Origin: Nymphaea colorata
Lineage: Eukaryota > Streptophyta > Magnoliopsida > Nymphaeales > Nymphaeaceae
DNA length: 64,000 bases
NCBI RefSeq assembly: GCF_008831285.2
Contig: NC_045147.1
Span: forward strand, 12,527,427 to 12,591,426
Direction of reading: 5' to 3'
Positions 1 through 12,378 of the stretch are shown here, piece by piece. A program made the position numbers and the translations under genes. The notes under the pieces were generated by a model. The model was not told the origin of the DNA, searched no databases, and saw nothing but the letters and a program-made list of their open reading frames with translations. How positions within the stretch are numbered: position 1 is the stretch's first letter; every line of letters begins with the position of its first letter.

Positions 1-489
1 TGGTGATGTAGAATAATTTTAATGTATATACCATACAGTATATTAGTGAACCAGTATATTATCGTTAAAGATCAGAAAATTGCTTCTTCTTCTTCTTTTT
101 TGTTTAATTTTCAAGTAAGTCCTTTATAAAATGACGTTGTTAACAGCAATGAGATCATATCTAACAGTATCATTAGCAGCCCGTGTCTTGGCAGGGAACT
201 ACAAAATGGTTACAGCAAAGAACGCCAAAAATGCAGGAAATAACAATAAAAGAGGTTTGGTATTCCAACTAAAATAACAATAATCAAACGTAGAGAAAAA
301 TAACAAGGATATATCCACTTACACGTAATATCTCAATATATCTTTGCTTGTAAAAACACCAAATAACCAAAACCTGTGGATTCGATGCGTCCCAATACAA
401 GGCCCAAAGGAGATACAAATAAAGCATATTTCAACATTAGATTAGATAATGCAGTGCATTATAAGGAAGAAGTGAAAGGTGAAAGGAAC
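1..489 (-). other. Intron of the PLR1-like gene
   Basis: No further aldo/keto reductase exon is recognisable here in any minus-strand frame, so this is read as intron 2, which continues beyond the window. The sequence is AT-rich. Confidence 0.55.
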
Positions 490-1184
490 CAGAACCTTCT
501 TTGATAAATCTACCGAGAAGCTTTTCACTTTGCCCATTAAGTCGGCCAGTTCCGTAAGAATCGGCTGTATCGAAAAGATTTATCCCTTTACTAATTGCCA
601 AGTCAAACGTATCTTGCAGTGCCTGGTCCATGGCTTCCTGATAACCCCAAAGGAGCTGGTTTCCCCATGCCCAAGTTCCAAACCCCATTGGAGAAACAGA
701 TAACGGTCCAATTTTTACCTAAAAAGAAATAGGACGCTTCTCAACCAACAAATGGCTGCAACACTTCAGTGAACAGTCAAGGAAGCAAGAACTGAAAGTG
801 AAATGGATTTGTGAAGATGCCCAACTGTGAAAAACATATAAGTAGCATAAAATGGCCGACGTGATCAAGAATCGCAGCACAGAGGACTGAAAATTATCCA
901 ATGATAATGCACATGTGGGCGTTTTCTACCTACCCAGCTAGTGAAAGAATGCCGACATATAATGGGTAGTGTTTGTCAAATGGAGAAAAAGTTGCAACCT
1001 ATAATACCCAGAAGTTACAACAGAGAAAGAGAAAAAGAGAGAGAGAGAGAACCTTTTCCCACGGCCAAAATGGAGGAAGTAGGGAAGGAAGGCGAGTTTT
1101 GAAATTAGGAGTTTGGAGGAAGCTCTCTTTCGAACCTCTGCATGTGAAGCCAGATGAAGGAATCGACACCATCGCCCAGGCCAT
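490..1184 (-). CDS. PLR1: Pyridoxal reductase-like aldo/keto reductase, chloroplastic (5' part, exons 1-2)
   Basis: Aldo/keto reductase closely resembling Arabidopsis PLR1, which reduces pyridoxal to pyridoxine with NADPH in the vitamin B6 salvage pathway. Exon 1 is 1184-1053 and encodes a 44-residue transit-peptide-like leader ending PPFWPWEK, then a GT donor at 1052. Exon 2 begins at 718 after an AG acceptor with VKIGPLSVSPMGFGTWAWGN, a very conserved stretch of this family, and carries FDTADSYG, which supplies the Asp and Tyr of the AKR catalytic tetrad. Exon 2 ends at 490 or 496, both good GT donors in the same phase. The Lys and His of the tetrad and the rest of the barrel must lie off the left edge. 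The ATG at 1184 fits the leader length of relatives; an in-frame ATG at 1268 is the alternative start. The symbol is by homology. Confidence 0.88.
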
Positions 1185-1268
1185 CTTCCTTTTGTTCTCT
1201 GTTCGGAAGAAATTGGCGCCAAAACAGGAAGGTTCTGACCTTCGGTGTCGCCCGGAAACCAGAGCCAC

Positions 1269-2164
1269 CCCTTTTGAACCGTCTAGATATCCTCAGTTGC
1301 CAATCGTGTTTTTCAAGTGATTCGTATGAAGCCCAATAACTATTAGCGTTTCTTAGAAATCCACTTTCGAGTTCAAGTATTGCATCTAAATACATGATCT
1401 TGGTAAATGTTCCTTTTGCCTCATGAAAGAAGAAATCATGTAAAAGTATGAGATTCTACCTAACTAGTTTAATTCTAAAAATAGTTTGAACGTAGGAAAT
1501 CACTGGATTGAAGAACATCTTCTAGTTGGAGCTTTTGAGCTTAGAATTGAGAATCTGATTAACATGCATGATACTTCATTTATGCGAGCTGCCTTCTCGA
1601 TGAAGCAAAGCTTACGTAATACACTTCTTAAAGTTCTACAATTATAACAATGACACTGAAACTATGGTAACCAAACACTAAGCCTCATTAACCAAACACC
1701 GAGCTTAAAGAATGAATCATCAAGTCAAGGCCTAGAACCGTTATATGGAGAAAATCAACAGTGTTGTTTATGGCTCTAGGAAACCTCTTCTTCTTATGAC
1801 TCAAACTATTAAAAGACAATCAATCTAACATTTTTAATAGCTTTGGTTCATTCTTATAGTATAAATCATGTCAGTTGGCGAAAGTAAAGTGCGTTAGTAT
1901 TGAGCATAAAATTTGTAGCTAGTATTCAAATTAGTGTGTTTGAAAGGATCCAATCCTTTATCTTCTTCCTTCCATCTATTTCCTTCCTTTCCATGTTTTT
2001 TGATGCGTGCTACAAGAAGGGATGGGCTCGATATGTTAAAAGAGTGGCTAAGCTGAAGAAGATGCTGGACTGTGATAGATAAGAGGGCAGATAGTCATTG
2101 ATTGATTTGTTCACCTATAGATGCCAGGTTAGAAAACGGTTTTGATTTGAAAAGCGCAAAAGAG
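1269..2164. other. Intergenic, upstream of PLR1-like gene
   Basis: AT-rich sequence with no recognisable coding region. The proximal part (about 1185-1400) should hold the 5'UTR and promoter of the minus-strand PLR1-like gene. I found no convincing TATA box. Confidence 0.4.
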
Positions 2165-2171
2165 AAAAAAA
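2165..2171 (-). terminator. Pol III T-run terminator of tRNA-Leu
   Basis: Seven consecutive T on the minus strand, starting seven bases after the tRNA 3' end; this is the normal pol III termination signal. Confidence 0.8.
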
Positions 2172-2177
2172 TTTCGG

Positions 2178-2257
<80 letters not shown>
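2178..2257 (-). tRNA. trnL-UAG: tRNA-Leu (anticodon UAG)
   Basis: An 80-nt cloverleaf read on the minus strand. The acceptor stem GACAGTT pairs with AGCTGTC (one G-T), discriminator A. A-box TGGCCGAGTGG and B-box GGTTCAAATCC are both canonical. The anticodon loop TTTAGGC gives anticodon TAG, and the extended variable arm fits a class II leucine tRNA. There is no intron. It is a nuclear-type pol III gene: AACAAAAC lies just upstream, like plant CAA initiator motifs, and a T7 run follows the 3' end. Confidence 0.95.
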
Positions 2258-2319
2258 AGGTTTTGTTAGGCGGTCATCTTTCTTTCTAGTTACTGCGTTC
2301 TTAATTTCGAAGAGTCCCG

Positions 2320-3130
2320 CTCCGAAACGCAAAAGTGCGTTGTGGAGGGACGTCGAACGCGCGTGAAATCCTCTCCTCCTGCTGTGAAAACCCTGCCTTC
2401 CTCTTCATTGTGCTCCGCCACCCGACCGTCGTTTCCCCTTCACCGCCCCTGAAGAATTCACCATCGCCCCCAACCAGAAGGAAGGAAGGTATGCCCATCT
2501 CTCTCTTACTCACTCTTTAACCCACTGACGGAATGGACCAAAAGTCGCCGGCGCCAGTTCTCAGGGGCGGAGGGACGGCACGGCAGGTCTCTCTCTTAAG
2601 CCACCGAATGGCCCAAAAACCCATCCTTCAATGGCTGTTATTGAATGGATCCGGGTCCAATTACATGCGATGCGGATGCCCCACGGAACCCGGATCCAAT
2701 GCCCCACCACGCCCACGGTCCATCCCTCCTCGAATTTCCAAAGCAGAAGAGAACTACAGAAGTTGGAGGAAACGTCGCAGGCTCCCAGTCGCCTCCTCGC
2801 CGGCTTGCCCATCCGCCGGTTCCGGTCACCGGATGCTGGGTGACCACCTCCTCGGGTCGGAAAAGAGTTTCAACGCGCTGCTAGGTGAGCAGTTTCTTCA
2901 TCCATCTCTGCCCTGGGTTGTTACTCGTTGCCTCTTTTTAATTCTCATTTCTTCTCTGCTTTCTCACTTCCTCAGCCACAGGAATTTTGACAGATTGATG
3001 TTGCTGGCCACCACTCTGCCGGTCAGTTGGTGAACTGATGGGCGACGGCGATGCTGCTGTGGAGGACAGGAGGTGACAGCCGCTGCTGCTCCACCGCTGA
3101 CCGAACCATCGGCAGTGAGTGATGCTTTCT
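2320..3130 (+). other. GC-rich block, possible 5' exon(s) of an unidentified transcript
   Basis: A GC-rich island in AT-rich surroundings, divergent from the tRNA. It has donor-like sites (AAG|GTATGC near 2489, TAG|GTGAGC near 2885) and an open frame of 166 codons (2533-3033) with no domain I recognise. The reading frames are proline- and arginine-rich and overlap on both strands, which is typical of GC-rich non-coding leaders. It could be a promoter with 5' non-coding exons, a captured fragment or a non-coding RNA. I assign no function. Confidence 0.25.
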
Positions 3131-3394
3131 TATCAGTTCTCTGATTGTCTATTTTTTTGTTCTTATTGGTATTGATTTTAATTGTTTAATTAGGGATTTA
3201 TCGATTTGCTGTAGCCTGTAGCATTTGAAGATTTTCTGCTTTGCATTTGGGGATTTAGATTTTGTTCAGCATTCTGTTCAGCTGCTTCAGCAGTCAAGCG
3301 ACCTCTCAGCCCCTGCTCCCTCTGCATATTCAGGCAATTTCCTTTTATTTTGCTAGACTGATTATGATCTATTCGCCGTGATGGACTGGTTCTT

Positions 3395-3570
3395 ATTGGT
3401 GCAGCACATGTCAAAAAATTTAGATGAGGCATAGTATTTATTATTATTATTAATTAATTAATTATAATATATATATATATATAATTGTTTATAAATCATA
3501 AAAATATTAAATAATAAATTCAAAATTACAGTTTACTAATCATGATATCATTATCAATCATTAATTCAGC
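3395..3570 (+). repeat. Interspersed GTGCGG-type repeat, partial copy
   Basis: The head GGTGCAGCACATG, then AAAAAATTTAG, then an AT-rich body starting TATTTATTATTATTATT, matches the arrangement at 56600-56680. The end is unclear because the AT-rich body is degenerate. Confidence 0.5.
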
Positions 3571-4839
3571 AAGAAATATACACTTGTTTTGAATGAACAG
3601 TTCATAAAGTTTTGAGATGATCTACAACTGGATTTTATTAACTTCTTGCTTCCACTAGATTTCTAAAAAAATATTTTTTTTTTTTTTGGGGGTGTGTGGG
3701 GGGAGGGGGGTTTGAGAGGGCAAAAAATGTCAAAGATTTCCATATCACCCTTTTCATTGGTGGGTGATTTGCAGTTTTTGGGTTAACCCTTGCAATGAGG
3801 AAAATGATCTAGTTACATGAAAGAGATAAATAAGGATCTATATGAGGTTAAAAACTACTAATAATTAGTGGGGTTAGATGTGAAAATAAAAATTTTACAA
3901 AAGTTTACACAAACTGGGATAGGCAGTTGCGCACATCAGCCCCATGGTAAGCTCATGGGGCTCTACTACTGTAAGTAGTCACTGAGATTTCTGATGTTGT
4001 ATTTAACATATTCAAGTTTATTGCTAAGGGCTTGTTTGACTGTAAATTCATATATTTTGTTTGTATTTTTATTTCTCATTTACAAAAAAGATGAGAGTGA
4101 TGATCACCAATTGGTATGTAACCGATTCAAGTTTAACGTACTTAATTTCCTAGATATGCTTCCTCATGACTTCCAGTCGAAGTAATTCTTATAAATCCCA
4201 TTAAGGTAATCATCTTAGATCCAGATATAATTCAAATGGCACTACGTAGATTGATTCAAATCTGAATATTATCGCACGAGTTCCAATAATCAAGTGAAAG
4301 TTTCTATATTTTATGGGCAGCTGGAGTAGGGAAAAATTTTCTCAAGGAAATGCTCCTATTCTCCTCTAACGTTTGTCAATTTCAAACATTTTCCCTTTTC
4401 AAATAGGAAAAAAGCTTTCCTGAGCAAAACAAAAAGATCAGAGCAAGGAAAAATGACCATGTCCCATCATTCATGGGAATTCATTTTCATCGGTTATGAT
4501 GCAAATTCTCAACATCAAGGTCCGGCTTTGGGATTTTTCCCACCCTTTACCCACCACTGAAACAAAAACAAAAAGAATCTTTAGAAAGCCACAATGCTAT
4601 GCCAATTCTTTTGAAAGGGCTTTTTCTCAGGCAATCTTCCTTTGGAGAAACTTTTCCCAGATAATTGACCTCGTTTCTCGTTCCTTTTTCTTAAGAAAGA
4701 TCAATAGTTCCCTAAGAAATGTGGGTTGTACAAACAACCTCTTAAGAGGGACTCATTTTTCGCAGCCCTCAAATGCCAAACTTGATTAGGGGAAACAACT
4801 AGAGACCCAGAAATTACTTACAGGTAACGATTTTGGTTT

Positions 4840-5447
4840 TGGGTAGGTCGAATTGGATTTAGATCCAGACCCGGACCCGAACTCCATCGCTCGAAGAGGA
4901 AGACCGACGCGGGTTCCCCTTTCCTCGTCTTCCGCTCTGTCTCCCTCTTCGTTGCCCTCTCATTCCGCAGGTGAGCATCCGACGCAGAGACGAAGAAGGT
5001 GGAGGAAGGAGCAGCGGCCGCGGCGGCGCAGTGTGGCGGCGATTAGGGTAACTAGGTTTTTCTCTCTCCCATCTGTTTCCCCCTTCCTTCTCACCCTGTC
5101 TCGCCCGAGCCCTCTCTGTCTGCACTCTCTTCCTCCCGCGCTCCTCACTCACCCTCTCTTCGTCTCGCCTTCGGTCCCCCTCACCCTTGCTCTCCCTGTT
5201 CCCCCAAATCGTGTCGTCCCTCTCCCTCTGTCCGTCTCCCCTCTCTGTCTGCACTCTCTCATTCCCGCAAGCTCTCACGCCCTCTCTCCTGCACTGTCTC
5301 CCTCCTTCGCAACTCTCCCGCACTCTCTCTCTCTCCCTACCGCCCTCTCTCCCTACCTCCCTGACATGGTGCGGTTTGGGTGCGAATCTGAGTCGCACCC
5401 GCGTCGCGTGTGCGGGTCCAAAAACGGCGCACCCTGATGACATATAA
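4840..5447. other. GC/CT-rich low-complexity block
   Basis: A C/T-rich tract of about 600 bp with long open frames on both strands (194 codons each), low complexity (Ser/Pro/Leu on plus, Arg/Glu/Gly on minus). The composition explains the open frames, and no domain is visible. It could be a promoter/5' leader of an unidentified gene. Its right end merges into a GTGCGG-type repeat tail. Confidence 0.35.
5366..5440. repeat. GTGCGG-type repeat, tail fragment
   Basis: Short GC-rich stretch (GGTGCGG, GAGTCGCACCC, GCGCACCC) that resembles the tail of the repeat at 56820-56895. Confidence 0.45.
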
Positions 5448-6689
5448 TACTCTTACATGTAGGTGTTGTCTGTATGTTTGCAATCGTCTTTTTTTTTTTT
5501 TTTACAGAACGAATTGGTAATGGATTTTTTGTTTCTCTATCTTTCAGAACTGGAGTTTTTCTTTTTTAAAAAGAATTATTTGGACTGTATACAGACTATG
5601 CTAAGTGATACGTTCTTGGATCTTCTATCTCAATAATTCACCCAAAATACAAGTTGCAGTTGGTAGATCAACTATGAACTATGACTAATCAAGGAACAGT
5701 AATCACTATTTCCACCATTCACATTGTGCATAAACTTTTAGTAGAGGATACATGAAAGGAATTCTTTAAGAAAATGTTCGCTTTCCTGTTTTGACTGATT
5801 TTCAGCTTCATTATTTCCTCATGCCTTTTTGTTTTCAGATACCTTGTTAGCTAAATCCACCAATTCTGAACTGAAAAAACAAACATAGAGCTATAAGAAC
5901 CAGTGGCTTTTACATCTTGAATAGTTGGCAACATTTAATACCCCTTTGCCTCTGCTTGAGCCTTCAATTCATACCCCTTTTCCCGAATTATATCAGTTCT
6001 ATTTGTTCTCTTTTCATCCTTTTCTTGATATCATGCAATTTTTTCCAAAAAATTCTCTTAAAAATGTGGACTTCCTAGAGAAATTATATAGCAATTCAAA
6101 ATTTTTGAAACACCATATAAAAGTAATGGAAAAATAAAAAAATTTTGACTTTCTTGTTGTTCCTGCTACAACAGAAGTATTGACAAACATTTATAAAAGC
6201 TTTCTTCATTTTAAAGAATCTAAAAGCAAAAATATGCTTAATTTTTAGACCTAATCAATTATCAAGATTGAGATTAAGGTTTCCTAATAGCAGAATCATA
6301 TCTGTTATATTCTTAGAGCTGGATGACAAATTGTAATAAAATTGTTTTTCTAAATTCTCATTGTCTAATTGATTTCTGTAGTGACAGTTGTTTTCTAATG
6401 CCTCATTGTTTTCTAACGTCTCGGTGTCTAAAATCAATGCTTGTGCTTTAAGTGCTCTGCTTGATCTTTGGTCCTTATGAAATGCATTTAAACTTTTGGT
6501 TTTAGATATTTGTCTTATGAAGTGTTTATCAACCTATATGTGCTTTATCTTCCATGTTGAGGAGTAGGACACTTGAGATTTTGATAGTATCTTGATGGGC
6601 AAAGGATCGCAAAGACTTTAAGATTTTCTTTTCATGTTCCCAGATAGATTAATGTATTAAACATATGTACGACTCAGTTTTTACATGTT
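5448..6689. other. AT-rich intergenic stretch
   Basis: No gene, RNA or mobile element recognised; short open frames only. Confidence 0.5.
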
Positions 6690-7165
6690 TATCATGAAAA
6701 GTTATGCTATTAAATGCTTTGACGGAAAATATTTGTTTAGGACAGAAAATAATTGAGACAAGCTAAAGGCCTGCACTTTATTAATGCACATATCATGAAA
6801 ACTTATGTTTTTATATGCTAGAAGGTATTCGTTTAGTATAGCCTACAAACTACAAATACGGATATCCTGAAAAGTGATGTTTTTACATGTTTTCACAGAA
6901 CATATTTGTTAGGGAAGGAGATAAATAAGATAGGCCAAAAGGTTGCCATTTATTAATATGATTATCTTAAAACATTAAGCTTTTACATGATTTGAGACGA
7001 TGTATTTGTTTAGACAAAGAGATGCTTGAGACATACCAAAAGCTTGCAATTTATGAATATCCTTGTCATGAAAAATTATGTTTCTGTGTGTTAATAAAAG
7101 GTGTTTATTTAGGACAAAAGGTAAGTGAGACGTGCCCAAAGCTTTCATTTTAAATTTTTTTGTAC
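6690..7165 (+). repeat. Degenerate tandem repeat, ~100-bp period, 4-5 units
   Basis: A motif of ATCATGAAAA, then TTATGTTTTTA, then TATTTGTTTAG, then GAGACA, then a stretch like AAAGGCTTGCA, recurs from about 6692, 6791, 6862, 6964 and 7067. Units are diverged and one is shortened to about 71 bp. It lies just upstream of the MED10 gene. Confidence 0.65.
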
Positions 7166-7338
7166 ACATTTTATGTTTTTTCATTTCTTTGATATTTTAT
7201 TTCCAATGTGTAGGCATACATGATTTAGTTTGTAAGCTTTAAACAATGTTTATTATTTAATTGGTTCGTTTTTTTTTTAATTACTATGTATTAGTGTCCC
7301 TCAGTGAAAAAAAATTGGCTTCATCACTGGGTAAAACA

Positions 7339-10300
7339 ATGGCAACACCAACGGGTAATGGGTCGACACCAACGTCGACGCCAGCTCAAACTCCATCCGA
7401 GCCAGACCAACAACAAAAGCAGAACCTTAGCAAGGTGCTTAATTCCATCCAACAGTCGCTCGGCCTCCTCCATCAGCTCCATCTCACTGTCTCCTCCTTC
7501 AACATGGCCTCCCAGCTCCCCCTCCTCCAACGCCTGTATCCACCCTTTTCCCTCTTCGTCTCGCCATTATTATGGTGGACTTCATTGTTTCTCCCTAATT
7601 CTTCTCTTTCCTTTTCTCTTTAGGAATGATGTTGTGTTGGAGCTTGAAATGCTGCAGAAGCTCGCTGATAGCTGCAACATACAGGTGCCCATGGAGGTCG
7701 TCAAGTGGGTCTTCTTTCTACCATTCTGTCTTTCTCTCCAATTCTTGATCTTTCTGCACTTTTTTGTTGGTGTGCTTGTCTTTTGTGGTGTTTTGATTTG
7801 GTTGGTCGTCCAGCTTGATTGACGATGGGAAGAACCCAGACGAGTTCACCAGAGATGTCATCAACAGCTGCATTGCTAGGAATCAGGTCACCAAGGGCAA
7901 GACGGACGCGTTCAAGGTTGGTAATCAGACGTCCTTATATTTTTGTTTCTTGTATTTTTTGGGGTGTTGTTCAATATTGCTGAATTAGGTTTTTTCATTT
8001 TCTTTTTTTTAATATGGTTTTGATGTTGTTTTCTTCACTTGGTTGCAACTAATGGTGTGAATTTTGCGAAAGGAGATTGCATCTGTGGTGATTGGGTTTG
8101 TCAGTGATAAATAGTCTTTGTTTTGCTTAACGTTGTTCCAGTAGGTGTTTGTGTGTTGATCCTTGCTTCCTTCTGTTTTCTTCTCACTTTTGTTGTCCAT
8201 TTGATAGTGGTGTTCATTAACTCTGGTTCTTATAAATTTATAACGGTTGAGGAGGTTTTGGGGAGGTTTTATTTGTGTAACTGGGGTTGGGTTCTTCTCG
8301 TTCGGAGTATCTATTTTCAAATCTACTACCAGAAATCTAAAAAATGCAATTTTGCTCAGTTTTGATTGGTTTTCGTTGATGAAGTGGTGGAACAGGTTTC
8401 GTAGTTGAGGGTGGGTTTTAATGGCAGAATTGAGTCGAGGTACTCAGCTAAGATTCTGGGAAAAGTAAAAAGTTAACGGTTTTGAGTCCTTTGATAATCA
8501 TGGTTCTTTTTTTTTTCCCGTGGAATCATTACCTTTGCAAATTGGTGATTCACTTTAAGTGAATATGGTTGGCTGAACAGGGGAATTCCAATTTATTGAT
8601 GTGGCAGCTGTGAACTGTGAACCCACCAAGTTATTCACCTCTCATCCATATTATTACAGTAGTGATTGCTTCCATTATCCTTGGCATTTGTGTTGTTTTG
8701 ATTGGTTGCTTGTTTAGAACGATGCACCCATTCATGCAAGAACCAAAAATATGGTACAAATGCTGTGTTCAGTTCCTGGACCTCAGATTGCATTTGAACT
8801 GTTACTGGGATTGCATTTGAGCTTTCACTGAAATCGAGGATTAGAGAATGTCTAACAACCTACAGTGCAGTACATTTCTGGTGGAATTAGGTACCTACTT
8901 AAATACAATTCAATGGTCTTCAGCTTAGAAACGTTGGTTCCTTTTACTTTCTGTTTACTGCCATATTCTAACAAGCAAATAGGCTGATGGTAATAATAGG
9001 ATTTTCTGATGCTGATGAAATGGTTTCTTTTAATTAACTATTTCAACTTTAAATCCTTTTTTTATCTTCTAAATGATGTCCACTATATTGATCATAAATA
9101 TAAGATAGCAAATGCTTTATTATTATCATTCTGTTGTCTCCAGTCAATGTAAAGTTTTGGTACCCAGAGAGTTATATTTATTGCATTTACTATAAGAGGC
9201 AGTGGATGATATTTACTGGTGTTCTTCTGTTCATGGATCTTTTATAATTTCTAAGAACATTTCTTGAGCTAACACTGATATCTTCTATAGCAACAAAGAA
9301 TTGGGGGAAATTGTATGAGATTAAGGATGCCCTACTGAGAATATTGTCTTTTGAAGTTGATAGGTATTATGTGGCATGTACATAGCGCAACACACTCAAA
9401 TTCCTCATACATAATAGTATAAGATTGTTGCTTGTCAGTCTCATCATAATCTCATATGTTTCTTTATCATCATCAGATAATACTACAACTCCTAGAAAGT
9501 TTGTCATAATTCAAAAGTTAACAAGGATGTTTCTTTTTTCATTATAAAATTAGAAATTGGAAGTAATTATGAACAAGGTAGGATGGTCTGGTTACTTCCA
9601 ACAAAAGATGGATATGCTTCTTCACATCACATTTCATTGCTTGCATAGTTTTGATGTGAAATCTTTTACAACGGTCAACTTTGTGGCTGATATATTTATA
9701 TGTTTTTTGGTTTTAGAGCCTAAGGAAGCACCTACTAGAGGAACTAGAACAAGCATTTCCTGAAGAAGTGGAAGTTTATAGGGAGATACGTGCAACTTCT
9801 GCTGCTGTAAGTATTGCACAACCATCCTCTCATATGCTAATCTTTATGATCTGATGAAACTGTGTAGGTGATGTGTGTTTGGCCCATAAGGGATTCAAAG
9901 AATTGTATGACATGATGTCAATTGTGAATTTTTGAGAAATGAGATATGACTGCCATTCTCTTGTATAGATAACCTTTAGCATGGAAGATCATTTGTCCTG
10001 CATGCACATTCAATCGAGTTTCCCTTTTTAATGTGGAAATTGTTCTTAAATTATATTTTGTAGTTTTTTTGTTTTTGCAGTGTTTTTCTCCATGATAGTT
10101 TGTTCCTTTCTTTTTCTTTTTCATATTTCCGTTCTTTGTTGAGCTTCTTGCATTTGTACTTCTCAAGGACCAGAAAAGAAAGAGATGGTCAACTTTTTGG
10201 AGTATTTTTGACTTGCTTGCGCCTCAGTGTTTCAGGTCTAAGGCTTGTCGACGGTGATTATTACAACCCTTTTTGAGCTAAGGTGTTTTGCTTAGAGTGC

Positions 10301-11871
10301 GTCTTCATTCTGTACTGGGGATTTTTTTCTCCGAATTGGAATAGTTTTCTTGTTGGAGCATCACTAAATATATGGTCACAATTTGTTGGATATTGGGGCA
10401 GCATCCTTCAGTCTCTCAAGGCCTTAAGCCACAAATGAATAATAAAGATTATATGGTGTCATTCTTGTGTGTTTTTTGGGACAGACTGGATTGGAGAAGT
10501 CTGAGATTGAACCATAAGGTATTCTTACTGGCGAAGAGGTCAGGTTCCGCCTTGGGCCAAAAGTGAGTCAACTGTCTATGCTCTCAGAACAATTTAAGTG
10601 ATTCTGCATTGAAGCTCAAGCCTGATTTGTTGCCTTTTTTGGTTGGCTTCATGACTGGTAATTTCCTCTCTACTGGTAAAAAAGCTGTCAGATTGGCGCC
10701 TGATTGTACTCGCCTGGAAGAGTTGAATGGTCCACGTCCTATTAATGGGCATGTCTGTGTGCATGATTCAGCCTAAGTCAAATGGGGGCAGGTAAGGGTG
10801 TGGGTGCAGGTGCAGTTACGATTCTATATGTTTGGACCCAGCAATTTTTAAAAATATGGAGGGTGGGATACAGCAATATATATATATATATATATAATCC
10901 ACAATTGAATAAAAACAATTCATAAGTTTATAACTAATGCATGAAAACAACATAATAACTAGTTCATACATATAGTCCAATTAAATTAAAGTTAAAACAT
11001 TGTTTATAATATAAAAAAATCATCACAATAAAATAATCATTGTTTAAAAGTTTGGATAAACCTGGTTCTGACCTAGACTCTATCCTAAATGTACCCAGTT
11101 TGTCTGGTTTACCAAGCTGCCGTATGGCCCGTATCAAGATGAGTGGACCAGCCATTCTCATGGCCCCATGTTATAGTAGCGTATTGATACTGGACCTGCT
11201 CATCTGCATTGACGATCGGAAAATGGCCATATGTTTTTTCAGTTTTTCACTCTATTTTTATGCTTTTTATTGATTTGTTGCTTTCTGAACTCTTCACATA
11301 TTTCCATGTTCGGTTCGCATGTTCTTAGTGACAGACTAAAAAAGTTCAGCAAGTGAGACATGTCTAGCTGTATGGAAGTTACATGTTTTCAAAGGGGGTC
11401 AACTTTCTTCTAGGAATTTCTTGCTGTGAAGGCGTAATGCTGGTGAAAATTTTCAAGTAAATTTCACCTGTTTAATATGTATAAGCTCGTATGGGTGGGT
11501 GAACTTTCACCTGCACAGTACACATTGAAGTAAAATTTAGGGTTATCAAATGCTCCGCTATGGTCAGTTGTATGGTAAGGCTATGGTTATTGTGAAAGGG
11601 TGTTGCAGGTTCTATTTCTGTTTATGTTGAACCTATGACTCTGCCACTTTTTTCTGTTTTCCTAACCTGAGAGCTCTCATAGTATGCTTTTTTATTCCGA
11701 TGCTGCAAATCCTATTTCCTGAGCATGTCTGTATTTCTGATAATGGAATTTGCTATTCTTTCTCACCCGACTCATATGCTGAGCCAAATTTAATTGCAGG
11801 AGTCCAAAAGATTAGCACAGGCACAGAGCATTTTGCCTAATGGTGATATGAAGATCAATTCAGAGCACTGA
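7339..11871 (+). CDS. MED10: Mediator of RNA polymerase II transcription subunit 10
   Basis: Complete five-exon gene: 7339-7535, 7624-7704, 7814-7916, 9717-9806 and 11800-11871, 543 nt, 180 aa. All junctions are GT/AG and keep the frame. MED10 is a middle-module subunit of the nuclear Mediator complex that links transcription factors to RNA polymerase II. A Thr/Ser/Gln-rich N-terminus (about 30 residues) is followed by the conserved core: QNLSKVLNSIQQSLGLLHQL in exon 1, CNIQVPMEVV in exon 2, DDGKNPDEFTRDV and RNQVTKGKTDAFK in exon 3, and the end of the core (EELEQAFPEE, YREIRATSAA) in exon 4. Exon 5 encodes the short tail. Plant homologues are about 180-190 aa, so the protein looks full length. 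The start is the first ATG ahead of the family-like N-terminus, and an in-frame stop lies shortly upstream. Confidence 0.95.
7917..9716 (+). other. MED10 intron 3
   Basis: A 1.8-kb intron, T-rich, bounded by AAG|GTTGGT and TTTTAG|AGC. No nested gene recognised. Confidence 0.85.
9807..11799 (+). other. MED10 intron 4, with repeat insertion
   Basis: A 2-kb intron bounded by GCT|GTAAGT and TTGCAG|GAG. It contains a GTGCGG-type repeat and a (TA)n tract near 10877-10899. Confidence 0.85.
10796..11165 (+). repeat. GTGCGG-type interspersed repeat inside MED10 intron 4
   Basis: A GC-rich head (GGGTGTGGGTGCAGGTGCAG), an AT-rich body of about 230 bp with (TA)n, and a mixed tail with ACCTGG, TACCCAG and TCTGG. 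The architecture parallels 56565-56895, though the sequence is well diverged. Confidence 0.4.
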
Positions 11872-12378
11872 TTGATGCTAAGATGGTCTGCCTCTTTGTC
11901 TTTGATAATTTTCTGCACATAAGTTGACAAATTATCTTCCTGTATTTTATTTTCCGTCATTGATATGCTGCTGGTTGGGTTGCAGATGTGTATACCATAT
12001 TTCAACCACTTTGGTCAGCTGTGCTGCTCTAAGAGGACTAACAATTGTATTTTCTGGCTTTAGTTTTAGTCTTGGTTGTTTCTTCCTGTATTTCGGTGTC
12101 ATGTATTGTCTCTGCCTGCCAATTATCTCACATATAAGTTTACCAAAATGACAAAATTACTCCGCCATGTATGATTTTACAAATGGGATGTTGTGTGCAT
12201 CACTTGTCTAAATTGCAGAAAACTGCCACAACAATAGGCATCTACAATAAACTACAACCTTCGAGTACTGCAGCAACCACCTATGCCTTGAATCTTTTTG
12301 GTTTGGTGAAATGGTTGGTTCTAAATTTTCTGTAGGCAATGGTTTGGTGAAGTGATGAACAAAATCACTTTCTTTCTT

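Noticed and set aside
4859-5443. Two overlapping 194-codon open frames on opposite strands
   Set aside because: Both are low-complexity translations of a C/T-rich tract with no domain; composition alone explains them.
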